Positions 18,724 through 27,362 of a stretch of DNA of 64,000 nt are shown here, piece by piece. Each line of letters starts with the position of its first letter. Position 1 is the stretch's first letter. Under the pieces are notes generated by a model. It made no database searches, was not told where the DNA came from, and saw only the letters and a program-made list of their open reading frames with translations. This DNA is from Clostridia bacterium (GTDB taxonomy: Bacteria > Bacillota > Clostridia > Lachnospirales > Anaerotignaceae). Position numbers and translations under genes: made by a program. Location of the stretch: positions 609,608 to 673,607 of the forward strand of contig CAJTDC010000001.1 of NCBI GenBank assembly GCA_910575055.1. The letters run 5' to 3'.

Positions 18724-19929
18724 ATGAGTGAATTTGTATTCAATACTATAGAAGAAGCACTTCAAGATTTAAGAGAAGGCAAATGGATTGTAGTGGTAGA
18801 TGATGAAGACAGAGAAAATGAAGGAGATATTATTGTAGCTGCAGAATTTGCTACCACAGAAGCAGTTAATTTTATGGCAAGTTATGCCAAAGGCTTAATT
18901 TGTATGCCTATGACAGAAGAAATAGCAGGAAAATTAAATTTTCATCCTATGGTGAAAAAAAATACAGACAATCACGAAACAGCATTTACAGTTTCTATAG
19001 ACCACATAGATACTACAACAGGTATTTCAGCATATGAAAGAGGTATTACAGCTAGAAAAGTTGTAGAAGATGATGCAAAACCAGAAGATTTTAGACGTCC
19101 AGGACATATGTTTCCTCTTGTTTCAAAGCCTATGGGAGTATTTGAAAGAAACGGACATACAGAAGCAACTGTTGATTTAATGAAATTAGCTGGATTAAAA
19201 CATTGTGGGCTTTGTTGCGAAATTATGAGAGATGATGGTTATATGGCAAGATTGCCTTATTTAATAGAATTTTCACAAAAACATCATTTAAAAATTATTA
19301 CAGTTGCTGATTTAATTGCTTATAGAAAAAATCATGAAAAATTAGTAGAATGTGTTGCAAAAGCAAAAATGCCTACTATATATGGTGATTTTACAATACA
19401 CGGCTATATTAATAAACTAAATGGAGAACATCATGTTGCATTAACTATGGGAGATATTTCAGATGGTAAACCTGTATTATGTAGAGTACACTCTGAATGT
19501 CTTACAGGTGATGCACTTGGCTCTGCTCGCTGTGATTGTGGGCAACAATATGATGCTGCTATGAAAAAAATTGCACAAGAAGGTAGAGGCGTATTACTTT
19601 ATATGAGGCAAGAAGGTCGTGGTATTGGCTTAATTAACAAAATAAAAGCATATGCTTTACAAGATGAAGGTTATGATACAATAGAAGCAAATATTAAATT
19701 AGGATTTCCTGCTGATATGAGAGATTATACTATCGGCACACAAATATTAGCTGATTTAGGTATTCGTAAAATGCGTTTGATGACAAATAATCCTAAAAAA
19801 ATAGAGGGATTAGCAAATTATAATTTAGAAATTGTGGAAAGAGTACCTATACAAATGGAATTGAGAGAACAAGATGCTGCATATTTAAAAACAAAACAGC
19901 AAAAAATGGGACATTTATTAACTTATTAA
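18724..19929 (+). CDS. ribBA: Bifunctional DHBP synthase / GTP cyclohydrolase II
   Basis: It supplies both riboflavin precursors. The N-terminal half (about 1-200) is 3,4-dihydroxy-2-butanone-4-phosphate synthase with [20 protein letters not shown] and the [14 protein letters not shown] segment. The C-terminal half (about 205-401) is GTP cyclohydrolase II with zinc ligands in [19 protein letters not shown] and the [10 protein letters not shown] motif. Length is typical for the fused protein. Spacing of 15 bases after ribE and a GGAGTG site support one operon. Confidence 0.97.
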   Translation: MSEFVFNTIEEALQDLREGKWIVVVDDEDRENEGDIIVAAEFATTEAVNFMASYAKGLICMPMTEEIAGKLNFHPMVKKNTDNHETAFTVSIDHIDTTTGISAYERGITARKVVEDDAKPEDFRRPGHMFPLVSKPMGVFERNGHTEATVDLMKLAGLKHCGLCCEIMRDDGYMARLPYLIEFSQKHHLKIITVADLIAYRKNHEKLVECVAKAKMPTIYGDFTIHGYINKLNGEHHVALTMGDISDGKPVLCRVHSECLTGDALGSARCDCGQQYDAAMKKIAQEGRGVLLYMRQEGRGIGLINKIKAYALQDEGYDTIEANIKLGFPADMRDYTIGTQILADLGIRKMRLMTNNPKKIEGLANYNLEIVERVPIQMELREQDAAYLKTKQQKMGHLLTY

Positions 19930-19944
19930 GGAGGAAATATTATT

Positions 19945-20406
19945 ATGAAAATTTTAGAAGGTAATTTAGTAGCACAAAATATCAAAGTTGCATTAGTTGC
20001 ATCTAGATTTAATGAATTTATTGTTTCTAAACTGATTAGTGGTGCTGTTGACGGATTAAAACGTCACAATGTTGCTGATGATGACATTACACTTGCTTGG
20101 GTACCTGGTGCATTTGAAATTCCTTTGATTGCTTCTAAATTAGCAAAATCTGGAAAATATGATGCAGTTATTTGTCTTGGTGCAGTGATAAGAGGTGCAA
20201 CTTCTCATTATGATTATGTTTGTAATGAAGTATCAAAAGGCGTTGCTCACGTTTCATTAGAAACCGGTATACCTGTATTGTTTGGTGTACTTACAACAGA
20301 TACAATAGAGCAAGCGATTGAAAGAGCTGGTACAAAAGCAGGCAATAAAGGGTATGACTGTGCGTTATCTGCTATTGAAATGGTAAATTTAAGCAGAGAA
20401 ATATAA
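19945..20406 (+). CDS. ribH: 6,7-dimethyl-8-ribityllumazine synthase
   Basis: It condenses the RibD and RibB products to lumazine in a large capsid-like assembly. The 153 residues include [11 protein letters not shown], the conserved [31 protein letters not shown] with the catalytic His, and [17 protein letters not shown] precedes the ATG. It is the last gene of the operon, followed at once by a strong terminator. Confidence 0.97.
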   Translation: MKILEGNLVAQNIKVALVASRFNEFIVSKLISGAVDGLKRHNVADDDITLAWVPGAFEIPLIASKLAKSGKYDAVICLGAVIRGATSHYDYVCNEVSKGVAHVSLETGIPVLFGVLTTDTIEQAIERAGTKAGNKGYDCALSAIEMVNLSREI

Positions 20407-20424
20407 TATTTAAAAAGTAATGTA

Positions 20425-20467
20425 GAAGCTATTTTCGTATATTATAGAAAATAGCTTCCATTTTTTT
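20425..20467 (+). terminator. Terminator of the riboflavin operon
   Basis: A perfect 12-bp stem (GAAGCTATTTTC at 20425-20436 with 20447-20458) and a 10-base loop are followed by T7 two bases later. Confidence 0.9.
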
Positions 20468-20528
20468 ATTTTTATTTTTTTCATTTTTATAAATCGTGTT
20501 ACTGTTTATTACAGTAGAAAGGCAATCT

Positions 20529-21053
20529 ATGAAAAATATAATTTATGCAGTAAAAGATTTATTCTGTAATTTTTTGAATTGGCACGGCAGACTTTCTAAA
20601 CAAGGCTATTGGTATGCGTGGCTAGGTGTTTTTATTGTCAATATACTATTATTACTTCCTCTTAATGATTTAGATGTATTACAAACAAATAAAATTTTTT
20701 TCTGTGCAATACGTTTATGGAATGTAATTACTTTTTTTCCTATGCTTTTTGCTGCAATGAGAAGATACCATGACATAGGAAAAGCTGGCTGGAAAGTAAT
20801 TATTTTTAGTGTATTTGGTAAAATTAGCTTTTTCACGGGTATTATACTTACTTGTATGACATTACTTGTATTTTTGTTTTCGGCAGGAGCAGATGTTAAT
20901 ATGTCAGGTTTTTTTAGACTTATGATTTTGAGTATATTTTTGCTTTTGATAGGAGGTGTTCTTTTTATTATAAATATTGTATTTCTTTTACGTCCTTCAG
21001 ATAGTATAGAAAATACTTATGGAAAACCAAAACCTTTTTGCTCTAATAAATAA
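20529..21053 (+). CDS. DUF805 family membrane protein
   Basis: A 174-residue integral membrane protein of the DUF805 family, whose function is unknown. The diagnostic opening is FLNWHGRLSKQGYWYAWL (F...GR.sr..yW), with RRYHDIGKAGW in the middle (the family's R-x-HD-x-G-x-S/A-GW motif) and LRPSDSIENTYG near the end. Four hydrophobic segments are visible. The frame opens earlier at 20496, but the ATG at 20529 with AGAAAGG upstream fits better. It is isolated between the riboflavin terminator and the serine dehydratase promoter. Confidence 0.88.
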   Translation: MKNIIYAVKDLFCNFLNWHGRLSKQGYWYAWLGVFIVNILLLLPLNDLDVLQTNKIFFCAIRLWNVITFFPMLFAAMRRYHDIGKAGWKVIIFSVFGKISFFTGIILTCMTLLVFLFSAGADVNMSGFFRLMILSIFLLLIGGVLFIINIVFLLRPSDSIENTYGKPKPFCSNK

Positions 21054-21213
21054 TTAAAAAATAGTTAAAAATTATTTTAATTGTACTTATCATAATTGTG
21101 TATTTCTATTTTATAAAATTGCATTTTTATACGATTATTTTTGTTTTATTTTGCATTTTTTGTATTATTTTACTATAAAACAGAATAATATATATTATTT
21201 TACCATCAAGACA

Positions 21214-21242
21214 TTGACATTTTACACAATTTCAAATATGAT
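21214..21242 (+). promoter_or_regulatory. sdaAB-sdaAA promoter
   Basis: Perfect TTGACA (21214-21219), 17-base spacer, TATGAT (21237-21242). It is about 55 bases before sdaAB and is one of the strongest promoters visible in the window. Confidence 0.75.
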
Positions 21243-21298
21243 AATAGAAGGAATTTATTATATTTTTTAAAATAATAATAGACAGGAGGGTAATTATT

Positions 21299-21964
21299 AT
21301 GAATATATTTGATATTTTAGGTCCAGTTATGGTTGGTCCATCTAGTTCCCATACCGCTGGTGCAACTAAAATTGGTTTAACTGCAAGAAAATTGTTGGCA
21401 GAAAAACCTATTAAAGCAGATATTTATTTACATGGCTCTTTTGCTGCTACTGGTGTAGGACACGGTACAGATAAAGCACTTATAGCAGGTATATTAGGTA
21501 TGCAGGCAGATGATATGAGAATACCGCACAGTTTTGAAGTAGCAAAAGAAGAAGGTTTAGCATTTTCTATACAAAATAAAAATTTAAAAGAAGCTCACCC
21601 AAATACAGCACTAATTGAAATTGAAGGAGAGCAAGGAAGAACATTAAAAATACAAGCGTCTTCATTAGGCGGCGGAAGAATTATGGTAAATAAAATTGAT
21701 GATATTGATGTAAATTTCAGTGGTGAATACAATACATTAATTATACATAATGTAGACCAACCAGGTCATGTTGCAGAAGTAACATCTCTTTTAGCTCATA
21801 AAGGTGTAAATGTTGCAAATATGCACTTGTATCGTGACAGACGTGGCGGTTATGCTTGTATGGTAATTGAAATAGACCAGCAAATGCCACAATCTGGACT
21901 AGATTGGCTTAAAAGAGTAGAAGGAATTATAAAAGTAACATATTTTAATAGGGAGGTCGATTGA
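21299..21964 (+). CDS. sdaAB: L-serine dehydratase, beta subunit
   Basis: One of the two chains of the clostridial-type iron-sulfur L-serine dehydratase, which deaminates serine to pyruvate and ammonia. The 221 residues begin with the family hallmark DILGPVMVGPSSSHTAGA. A C-terminal ACT domain (about 148-221, NTLIIHNVDQPGHVAEV) suggests serine binding. A GGAGG site precedes the ATG, and the stop is 1 base from the sdaAA start. Confidence 0.95.
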   Translation: MNIFDILGPVMVGPSSSHTAGATKIGLTARKLLAEKPIKADIYLHGSFAATGVGHGTDKALIAGILGMQADDMRIPHSFEVAKEEGLAFSIQNKNLKEAHPNTALIEIEGEQGRTLKIQASSLGGGRIMVNKIDDIDVNFSGEYNTLIIHNVDQPGHVAEVTSLLAHKGVNVANMHLYRDRRGGYACMVIEIDQQMPQSGLDWLKRVEGIIKVTYFNREVD

Positions 21965-21965
21965 T

Positions 21966-22838
21966 ATGTCCTATCACGCAATAAAAGAATGGATAACTAT
22001 AGCAGAACAAAAAAACTTGCCTTTATGGGAAGTTGTACTAGAAGATGATATGTCAGAAAGAGCAGTTTCTAGAGAAGATTCTTTAAAAGAAATGGAAAAA
22101 ATATGGGACGCTATGCTTTTATCTGCGGAACAATATGATGGAACATTACGTTCTAACAGTGGTCTTGTAGGAACAGACGGACAAAAATTAGAAGATTATG
22201 GTAAAAAAGGAAATACACTTTGTGGTGACTTTATAAACAAAGTAATGACAAGAGCAGTACAAGTAAGTGAGTCCAATGCCTGTATGAAAAGAATTGTTGC
22301 AGCACCAACTGCAGGCTCTTGTGGTGTTATGCCTGCAGTATTTGTAACATTATATAAAGAACAAAAAGCAACAAAAGAACAAATTATACAAGCATTATAT
22401 GTTGCTTCAGGTATTGGTAAAGTTGTTGCAGAAAGAGCATCCATTGCAGGAGCATCTGGAGGTTGTCAAGCAGAAGTAGGTACCGCTTCCGCTATGACAG
22501 CAGGTGCATTAGCTGCATTACATGGTTGTACCTCCAAACAAATAGGAGATGCCTTAGCCATTGCATTAAAAAATCTTTTAGGATTGGCTTGTGACCCTGT
22601 TGCTGGTTTAGTAGAAGTACCTTGTGTAAAAAGGAATGTAATCGGTGCTGTAAATGCCGTTGCAGCAGCAGATATGGTATTAGCAGGTATTGAAAGCGTT
22701 ATTCCTCCTGATGATGTCATAGATGCTATGGGAGAAATTGGACACGAAATGTCATATAAAATAAAAGAAACTGCTTTAGGAGGTCTGGCAGCAACACCAA
22801 CAGGACAAGCTATTGCAGATAGAGTATTACAAAAATAA
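21966..22838 (+). CDS. sdaAA: L-serine dehydratase, alpha subunit
   Basis: The catalytic, [4Fe-4S]-carrying chain, 290 residues. Conserved cysteines and glycines are in AAPTAGSCGVMP, GASGGCQAEVGTA and GLACDPVAGLVEVPC. It overlaps translationally with sdaAB (1-base gap, GGGAGG inside the end of sdaAB). A strong bidirectional hairpin closes the pair. Confidence 0.95.
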   Translation: MSYHAIKEWITIAEQKNLPLWEVVLEDDMSERAVSREDSLKEMEKIWDAMLLSAEQYDGTLRSNSGLVGTDGQKLEDYGKKGNTLCGDFINKVMTRAVQVSESNACMKRIVAAPTAGSCGVMPAVFVTLYKEQKATKEQIIQALYVASGIGKVVAERASIAGASGGCQAEVGTASAMTAGALAALHGCTSKQIGDALAIALKNLLGLACDPVAGLVEVPCVKRNVIGAVNAVAAADMVLAGIESVIPPDDVIDAMGEIGHEMSYKIKETALGGLAATPTGQAIADRVLQK

Positions 22839-22840
22839 TA

Positions 22841-22885
22841 AAAAAAAATCTCCTTGTATAAATTGATATACAGGGAGATTTTTAT
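22841..22885. terminator. Bidirectional terminator after sdaAA
   Basis: AAATCTCCTTGTAT pairs with ATACAGGGAGATTT (one G-U), flanked by an A-run on one side and a T-run on the other. It can stop sdaAA from the left and the small minus-strand gene from the right. Confidence 0.85.
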
Positions 22886-23202
22886 ATACTTTTTTTATTG
22901 ACAATACGTATATACGCTCCTGTACAACAATACATTACCACTGCATTACAAGTATAATAATTCAAATTATTATGTTTTATTTCTGCTACAACCCCTTCTA
23001 ACAATACATCAAATAATTCTATTGCCTTTTCCATTCCTATTATTGATGCAGCAGACACTAATGTATCCATAGTTCCCTGCCAATAATATACATTATATTT
23101 TTTAATATTTTCTATATTTAACAAATGTTTTTCTGTTAAATAAAAAGCATTTTTTGGTATAAAATTTATTTGTTCTGTTATATAAAGTATTCTTTTTTCC
23201 AT
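22882..23202 (-). CDS. Unrecognised 106-residue protein
   Basis: I do not recognise this protein. From the ATG at 23202, which has a GGAGTG site 6 bases upstream, it encodes 106 residues starting MEKRILYITEQINFIPK. The first half is polar. The middle has a moderately hydrophobic helix (TLVSAASIIGMEKAIELFDVLLEG), and the end carries three closely spaced cysteines (YYTCNAVVMYCCTGAY). No signal peptide or clear membrane helix is present. It faces metF divergently. The real ribosome-binding site and normal codon use argue that it is expressed. Confidence 0.6.
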   Translation of the reverse strand: MEKRILYITEQINFIPKNAFYLTEKHLLNIENIKKYNVYYWQGTMDTLVSAASIIGMEKAIELFDVLLEGVVAEIKHNNLNYYTCNAVVMYCCTGAYIRIVNKKSI

Positions 23203-23320
23203 AGGACACTCCTTATTTATTTTAATGCACATTAAATTATTTTTTATAACATTATAAAATAATAAAGAAATATTGTCTATCTATATTACAAGTATAACAC
23301 AACTTCTTTTTTTTGATTTA

Positions 23321-23349
23321 TTGTATTTTTATGCTAATATTGCTATAAT
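23321..23349 (+). promoter_or_regulatory. metF-metH promoter
   Basis: TTGTAT (23321-23326), 17 bases, perfect TATAAT (23344-23349). It lies about 40 bases before the metF start, leaving no room for a riboswitch in the leader. Confidence 0.6.
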
Positions 23350-23389
23350 GAAGTAATATAAATTTACAATAAGAAAGGTGTTTTACTCT

Positions 23390-24253
23390 ATGAAAATAAA
23401 AGATATTATATGCAAGAAAAGACCTACATTATCATTTGAGATTTTTCCTCCCAAACCTGGAGCGGCATTTGAACCTGTTAAAAAAGCAGCAGAGGAAATT
23501 GCAAAATTAAAACCAGATTTTGTCAGTGTAACATATGGTGCAGGAGGTGGAACAAGTAGTAATACCATTAAAATAGCCTCTTATGTACAGCAATTAGGTG
23601 TTACTGCATTAGCACATTTAACTTGTGCTTCTTCTACAAAAGATGAAGTTGAAACAGTATTACAAGAAATCAAACAAAGCAGTATTGAAAATGTATTAGC
23701 ACTCAGAGGCGATATACCAGAAGGAAATAATTTCCCTCAACCAAATCAATATCGTTACGCTAGCGAGTTAGTGGAGCATATTAAAAAAAGCAGTGAACTT
23801 TGTGTTGGTGGTGCTTGTTATCCAGAAGGACATACAGAGTCTGCTACAAGAACAGAAGACATTAGCCATTTAAAAGTAAAAGCAGATATGGGTTGTGACT
23901 TTTTAACGACACAAATGTTTTTTGACAATAATATATTGTATAATTATTTATATCATATTAGAGAAGCTGGTATTACTACACCTGTACTTGCAGGTATTAT
24001 GCCTGTTACAAATGGAAAACAAATCGCAAGAATTTGTCAGCTTTCTGGTACAATATTGCCTCAAAGATTTCGTTCTATTGTAGATAAATTTGGTGATAAA
24101 CCTGAAGCAATGAAACAAGCAGGCATAGCTTATGCTACAGACCAAATTATTGATTTAATTGCAAATGGTGTAAAAGGTATACACGTATATTCTATGAATA
24201 AGCCAGATGTTGCTTCAAAAATAATGGAAAACCTTTCCGAAATTATAAGGTAA
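23390..24253 (+). CDS. metF: 5,10-methylenetetrahydrofolate reductase
   Basis: A flavoprotein that makes the 5-methyl-THF used by MetH. The 287 residues begin PTLSFEIFPPKPG with the catalytic Glu, followed by FVSVTYGAGGGTSSNT and ALRGDIPEG. The C-terminal region has FLTTQMFFDNNILYNYL. The frame opens at a GTG at 23378, but AGAAAGG abuts that codon, so the ATG at 23390 is the start. It is the first gene of a metF/metH unit with 5- to 6-base gaps. Confidence 0.95.
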   Translation: MKIKDIICKKRPTLSFEIFPPKPGAAFEPVKKAAEEIAKLKPDFVSVTYGAGGGTSSNTIKIASYVQQLGVTALAHLTCASSTKDEVETVLQEIKQSSIENVLALRGDIPEGNNFPQPNQYRYASELVEHIKKSSELCVGGACYPEGHTESATRTEDISHLKVKADMGCDFLTTQMFFDNNILYNYLYHIREAGITTPVLAGIMPVTNGKQIARICQLSGTILPQRFRSIVDKFGDKPEAMKQAGIAYATDQIIDLIANGVKGIHVYSMNKPDVASKIMENLSEIIR

Positions 24254-24258
24254 CTGTT

Positions 24259-24912
24259 ATGGAATTAAAAGATATTTCACAAAAAGAAGTATTTCGCTAT
24301 TTAGGCTATCAAAATAATGTCGCAGATAAAACTACACAAAATATTGCCATAGAATGTACTACAGAATTATTAAATTGCTGTCGTATGAATTACACCTATA
24401 AAACATTTTGCTGTGCTGTAGAAAATGGAAAAGTTATTATTGACAACAGAATTATAATAGAAAGTAAAAATCTTTCTAAAAATTTAGCAGAGTGTAACGA
24501 ATTAATACTTTTTGCAGCAACACTAGGCACACAAGCAGACATATTAATACAAAAATATACTCATTTGGATATGAGCAAAGCTGTTATAATGCAGGCAGCA
24601 GCAGCAGCAATAATAGAACAATATTGTGACCAGTGTCAAAATAATATTGAAACAGAACTACAAAAACAAACTCTTTTTTTAAGACCTCGCTTTAGTCCTG
24701 GTTATGGTGATTTTGATTTAAAACATCAAAAAGACATCATAGCACTATTAGACTGTAATAGAAAAATTGGCTTGACACTAACAGATAGTTTATTGCTTGC
24801 TCCCTGCAAATCTGTAACTGCTGTTATGGGAATTTCTAATCAAAACAGACATTGCAATATAAAAGGCTGTGAAGTTTGTACAAAAACAAATTGTACATTT
24901 CGGAGAGGATGA
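24259..24912 (+). CDS. Stand-alone methionine synthase reactivation domain protein
   Basis: A 217-residue protein corresponding to the AdoMet-binding activation domain found at the C-terminus of classical MetH. The key motif is RPRFSPGYGDFDLKHQ (family RxSxGYG), followed by GLTLTDSLLLAPCKSVTAVMG. It ends in a Cys-rich tail (CNIKGCEVCTKTNC). The downstream metH lacks this domain, so this chain presumably reductively remethylates its cobalamin in trans. It lies 5 bases after metF and 6 bases before metH. Confidence 0.9.
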   Translation: MELKDISQKEVFRYLGYQNNVADKTTQNIAIECTTELLNCCRMNYTYKTFCCAVENGKVIIDNRIIIESKNLSKNLAECNELILFAATLGTQADILIQKYTHLDMSKAVIMQAAAAAIIEQYCDQCQNNIETELQKQTLFLRPRFSPGYGDFDLKHQKDIIALLDCNRKIGLTLTDSLLLAPCKSVTAVMGISNQNRHCNIKGCEVCTKTNCTFRRG

Positions 24913-24918
24913 TACTAT

Positions 24919-27309
24919 TTGAGCATATTGGAATTATTACAAAAACGTATTGTTTTTTTTGACGGTGGTACTGGCACACTTTTGCAGGAAAAAGGATTAC
25001 AAGCAGGAGAATTGCCAGAACTTTGGAACATAGAAAAAAAACAAGCACTCATTGAAATACACAAAAATTACTTTGAAGCAGGCAGCGATATTGTTTTAAC
25101 AAATACATTTGGTGCAAACTGCATTAAATTACAAGGTATTTCTTACAGTATAGAACAAATCATTACTGCGGCAGTGGAAAATGCTAAAACTGCAGCAAAT
25201 CAATGTTGTAAAAATAAAAAAGGTTATGTTGCATTAGACATTGGCCCTACAGGAAAACTACTTCAGCCCTTAGGAGATTTAACATTTGAAGCCGCTTATG
25301 AAGCATTTCAACAAATGGCAGTTGCTGGAGAAAAAGCTGGAGCTGATGTTGTTGTAATAGAAACTATGAGTGACATTTACGAAACAAAAGCGGCTGTACT
25401 TGCTGCAAAAGAAAATACAAATTTGCCTGTATTTGTAACAGTAGTATTTGATGAAAAAGGAAAATTATTAACAGGCAGTGACATTGCTTGTGTAGTAAGT
25501 ATATTAGAAGGACTTGGAGTAGATGCCATTGGTATGAATTGTGGTTTAGGTCCTCATCAAATGCTATCTCTTTCAGAACAAATGCTTTGTCACAGCTCCA
25601 TACCTGTTATTGTAAAACCAAATGCAGGGCTACCTAGAAGTGAAAACGGCAAAACAGTATTTGATGTAACACCTGAAGAATTTGCACAGGAAATGGTAAA
25701 AATAGTAGACAAAGGTGCTTGTATTGTGGGAGGCTGCTGTGGTACTACACCAGCTCATATCAAAGCACTTTATCAGTATTGCAAAGACAAAAAACCTTTA
25801 CCTATTATTCCTAAAAACAAAACACTTGCTGCTTCTTATACACATACCGTCGAAATAGGTAAAACACCTGTTATTGTAGGAGAACGTATTAATCCTACTG
25901 GAAAATCTCGTTTTAAACAAGCACTTAGAGAAAAAGATTTTGATTATATATTGAGGGAAGGATTTTCACAACAGCAAAAAGGAGCACATATATTAGATGT
26001 CAACGTTGGTCTACCTGATATTGATGAAATAGATATGCTTGTTTCTGTTATAAAGCAACTGCAAAGTGTAATTGATTTACCTTTACAAATAGATACTTCA
26101 GATACTGTTGCTATGGAAAAAGCATTGCGTATTTATAATGGTAAAGCAGTTATTAATTCTGTAAATGGCAAAAAGGAGTCTATGGAAGCAGTATTTCCTC
26201 TTGTCAAAAAATATGGTGGTGTTGTTATTGGACTTACATTAGATGAAAATGGCATTCCTACCACAGCAGAAGGTCGTTTTAAAATTGCACAAAAAATTGT
26301 AAAAACGGCAGAAAGCTATGGCATTTCTAGTAAAGATATTATAATAGATGTGCTTGCTATGACAATTAGTTCTGATCAATATTCTGCATTAGAAACATTA
26401 AAAGCATTAAATATGGTAAAACAAAAATTAAATATAAAAACAGTATTAGGTGTTTCTAATATTTCATTTGGCTTACCTCAAAGAGAAATTATAACAGCAA
26501 ACTTTTATACTATGGCATTACAAAATGGTCTTGATGCTGGTATTATCAATACAAATTCTGATGTAATTATGCAGTCTTATTATGCTTATAAAGCATTAGC
26601 TGGATTAGATGATAACTGTATGGACTATATCAACCAATATAGCGGACAAGCGCCTGCTATAAAAACAGCAACAAATACTTCCTCAAATGATATTTCATTA
26701 GCTACTGCAATAGAAAAAGGATTAAAAGAAAGAGCAAAACAAGCAGCAGAACAAAAACTCGAAAATACAGAACCTTTAACTATAATAAACGAAGAACTTA
26801 TTCCTGCATTAGACCATATAGGAAAAGGATTTGAAAAAGGTACTGTATTTTTACCTCAGCTTTTAATGAGTGCAGAAGCAGCAAAATTTGCTTTTGAAGC
26901 AATTAAAGTGCATATGAACAAAAATGGTGTAGTACAAAATAAAAAAGATAAAATTATACTTGCTACTGTAAAAGGAGATATACACGATATTGGAAAAAAT
27001 ATTGTAAAAGTACTTTTAGAAAATTATAGTTATGACGTTTTAGATTTAGGAAAAGATGTTCCTCCAGAAAAAATAGTAGAAACTGCAATCTCTCAAAATA
27101 TCAAACTAGTAGGATTAAGTGCCTTAATGACAACAACAGTTACAAATATGGAGGAAACCATAAAACAATTAAGACAGAAAAAACCAGATTGTAAAATTGT
27201 TGTAGGTGGTGCAGTGCTTACACAAGAATATGCAGATATGATTGGTGCTGACCATTATGCCAAAGATGCTATGGCTACAGTATATTATGCTCAAAAAATA
27301 TTATCTTAA
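24919..27309 (+). CDS. metH: Cobalamin-dependent methionine synthase (without activation domain)
   Basis: It transfers methyl from 5-methyl-THF to homocysteine through cobalamin. The 796 residues comprise the homocysteine domain (about 1-290; zinc ligands in GMNCG and GGCCGTTP), the pterin domain (about 310-570; VGERINPTGKSRFKQ, LDVNVGLPDIDE), the helical cap (about 590-670) and the B12 domain (about 675-796; DIHDIGKNIV with the cobalt-ligating His). It stops about 400 residues short of E. coli MetH because reactivation is provided by the preceding gene. The start codon is TTG, with GGAGAGG upstream. Confidence 0.96.
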   Translation: MSILELLQKRIVFFDGGTGTLLQEKGLQAGELPELWNIEKKQALIEIHKNYFEAGSDIVLTNTFGANCIKLQGISYSIEQIITAAVENAKTAANQCCKNKKGYVALDIGPTGKLLQPLGDLTFEAAYEAFQQMAVAGEKAGADVVVIETMSDIYETKAAVLAAKENTNLPVFVTVVFDEKGKLLTGSDIACVVSILEGLGVDAIGMNCGLGPHQMLSLSEQMLCHSSIPVIVKPNAGLPRSENGKTVFDVTPEEFAQEMVKIVDKGACIVGGCCGTTPAHIKALYQYCKDKKPLPIIPKNKTLAASYTHTVEIGKTPVIVGERINPTGKSRFKQALREKDFDYILREGFSQQQKGAHILDVNVGLPDIDEIDMLVSVIKQLQSVIDLPLQIDTSDTVAMEKALRIYNGKAVINSVNGKKESMEAVFPLVKKYGGVVIGLTLDENGIPTTAEGRFKIAQKIVKTAESYGISSKDIIIDVLAMTISSDQYSALETLKALNMVKQKLNIKTVLGVSNISFGLPQREIITANFYTMALQNGLDAGIINTNSDVIMQSYYAYKALAGLDDNCMDYINQYSGQAPAIKTATNTSSNDISLATAIEKGLKERAKQAAEQKLENTEPLTIINEELIPALDHIGKGFEKGTVFLPQLLMSAEAAKFAFEAIKVHMNKNGVVQNKKDKIILATVKGDIHDIGKNIVKVLLENYSYDVLDLGKDVPPEKIVETAISQNIKLVGLSALMTTTVTNMEETIKQLRQKKPDCKIVVGGAVLTQEYADMIGADHYAKDAMATVYYAQKILS

Positions 27310-27325
27310 TGTTCCACGTGGAACA
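27310..27325. other. parS site 1
   Basis: TGTTCCACGTGGAACA, a perfect 16-bp palindrome, one base different from the common Bacillus parS TGTTCCACGTGAAACA. It is between the metH stop and the shared terminator, 1.3 kb from parB. Confidence 0.85.
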
Positions 27326-27360
27326 AAAAGACATTGAGAACAATGCTCAATGTCTTTTTT
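27326..27360. terminator. Bidirectional terminator between metH and the parAB operon
   Basis: AAAAGACATTGAG (27326-27338) pairs with CTCAATGTCTTTT (27346-27358), 13 bp with a 7-base loop, A-run on the left and T-run on the right. It separates converging metH and DUF4446 transcripts. Confidence 0.92.
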
Positions 27361-27362
27361 AA

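Noticed and set aside
23233..23389. SAM riboswitch or T-box before metF
   Set aside because: The mapped promoter leaves only about 35 bases of leader and no S-box core sequence is visible.
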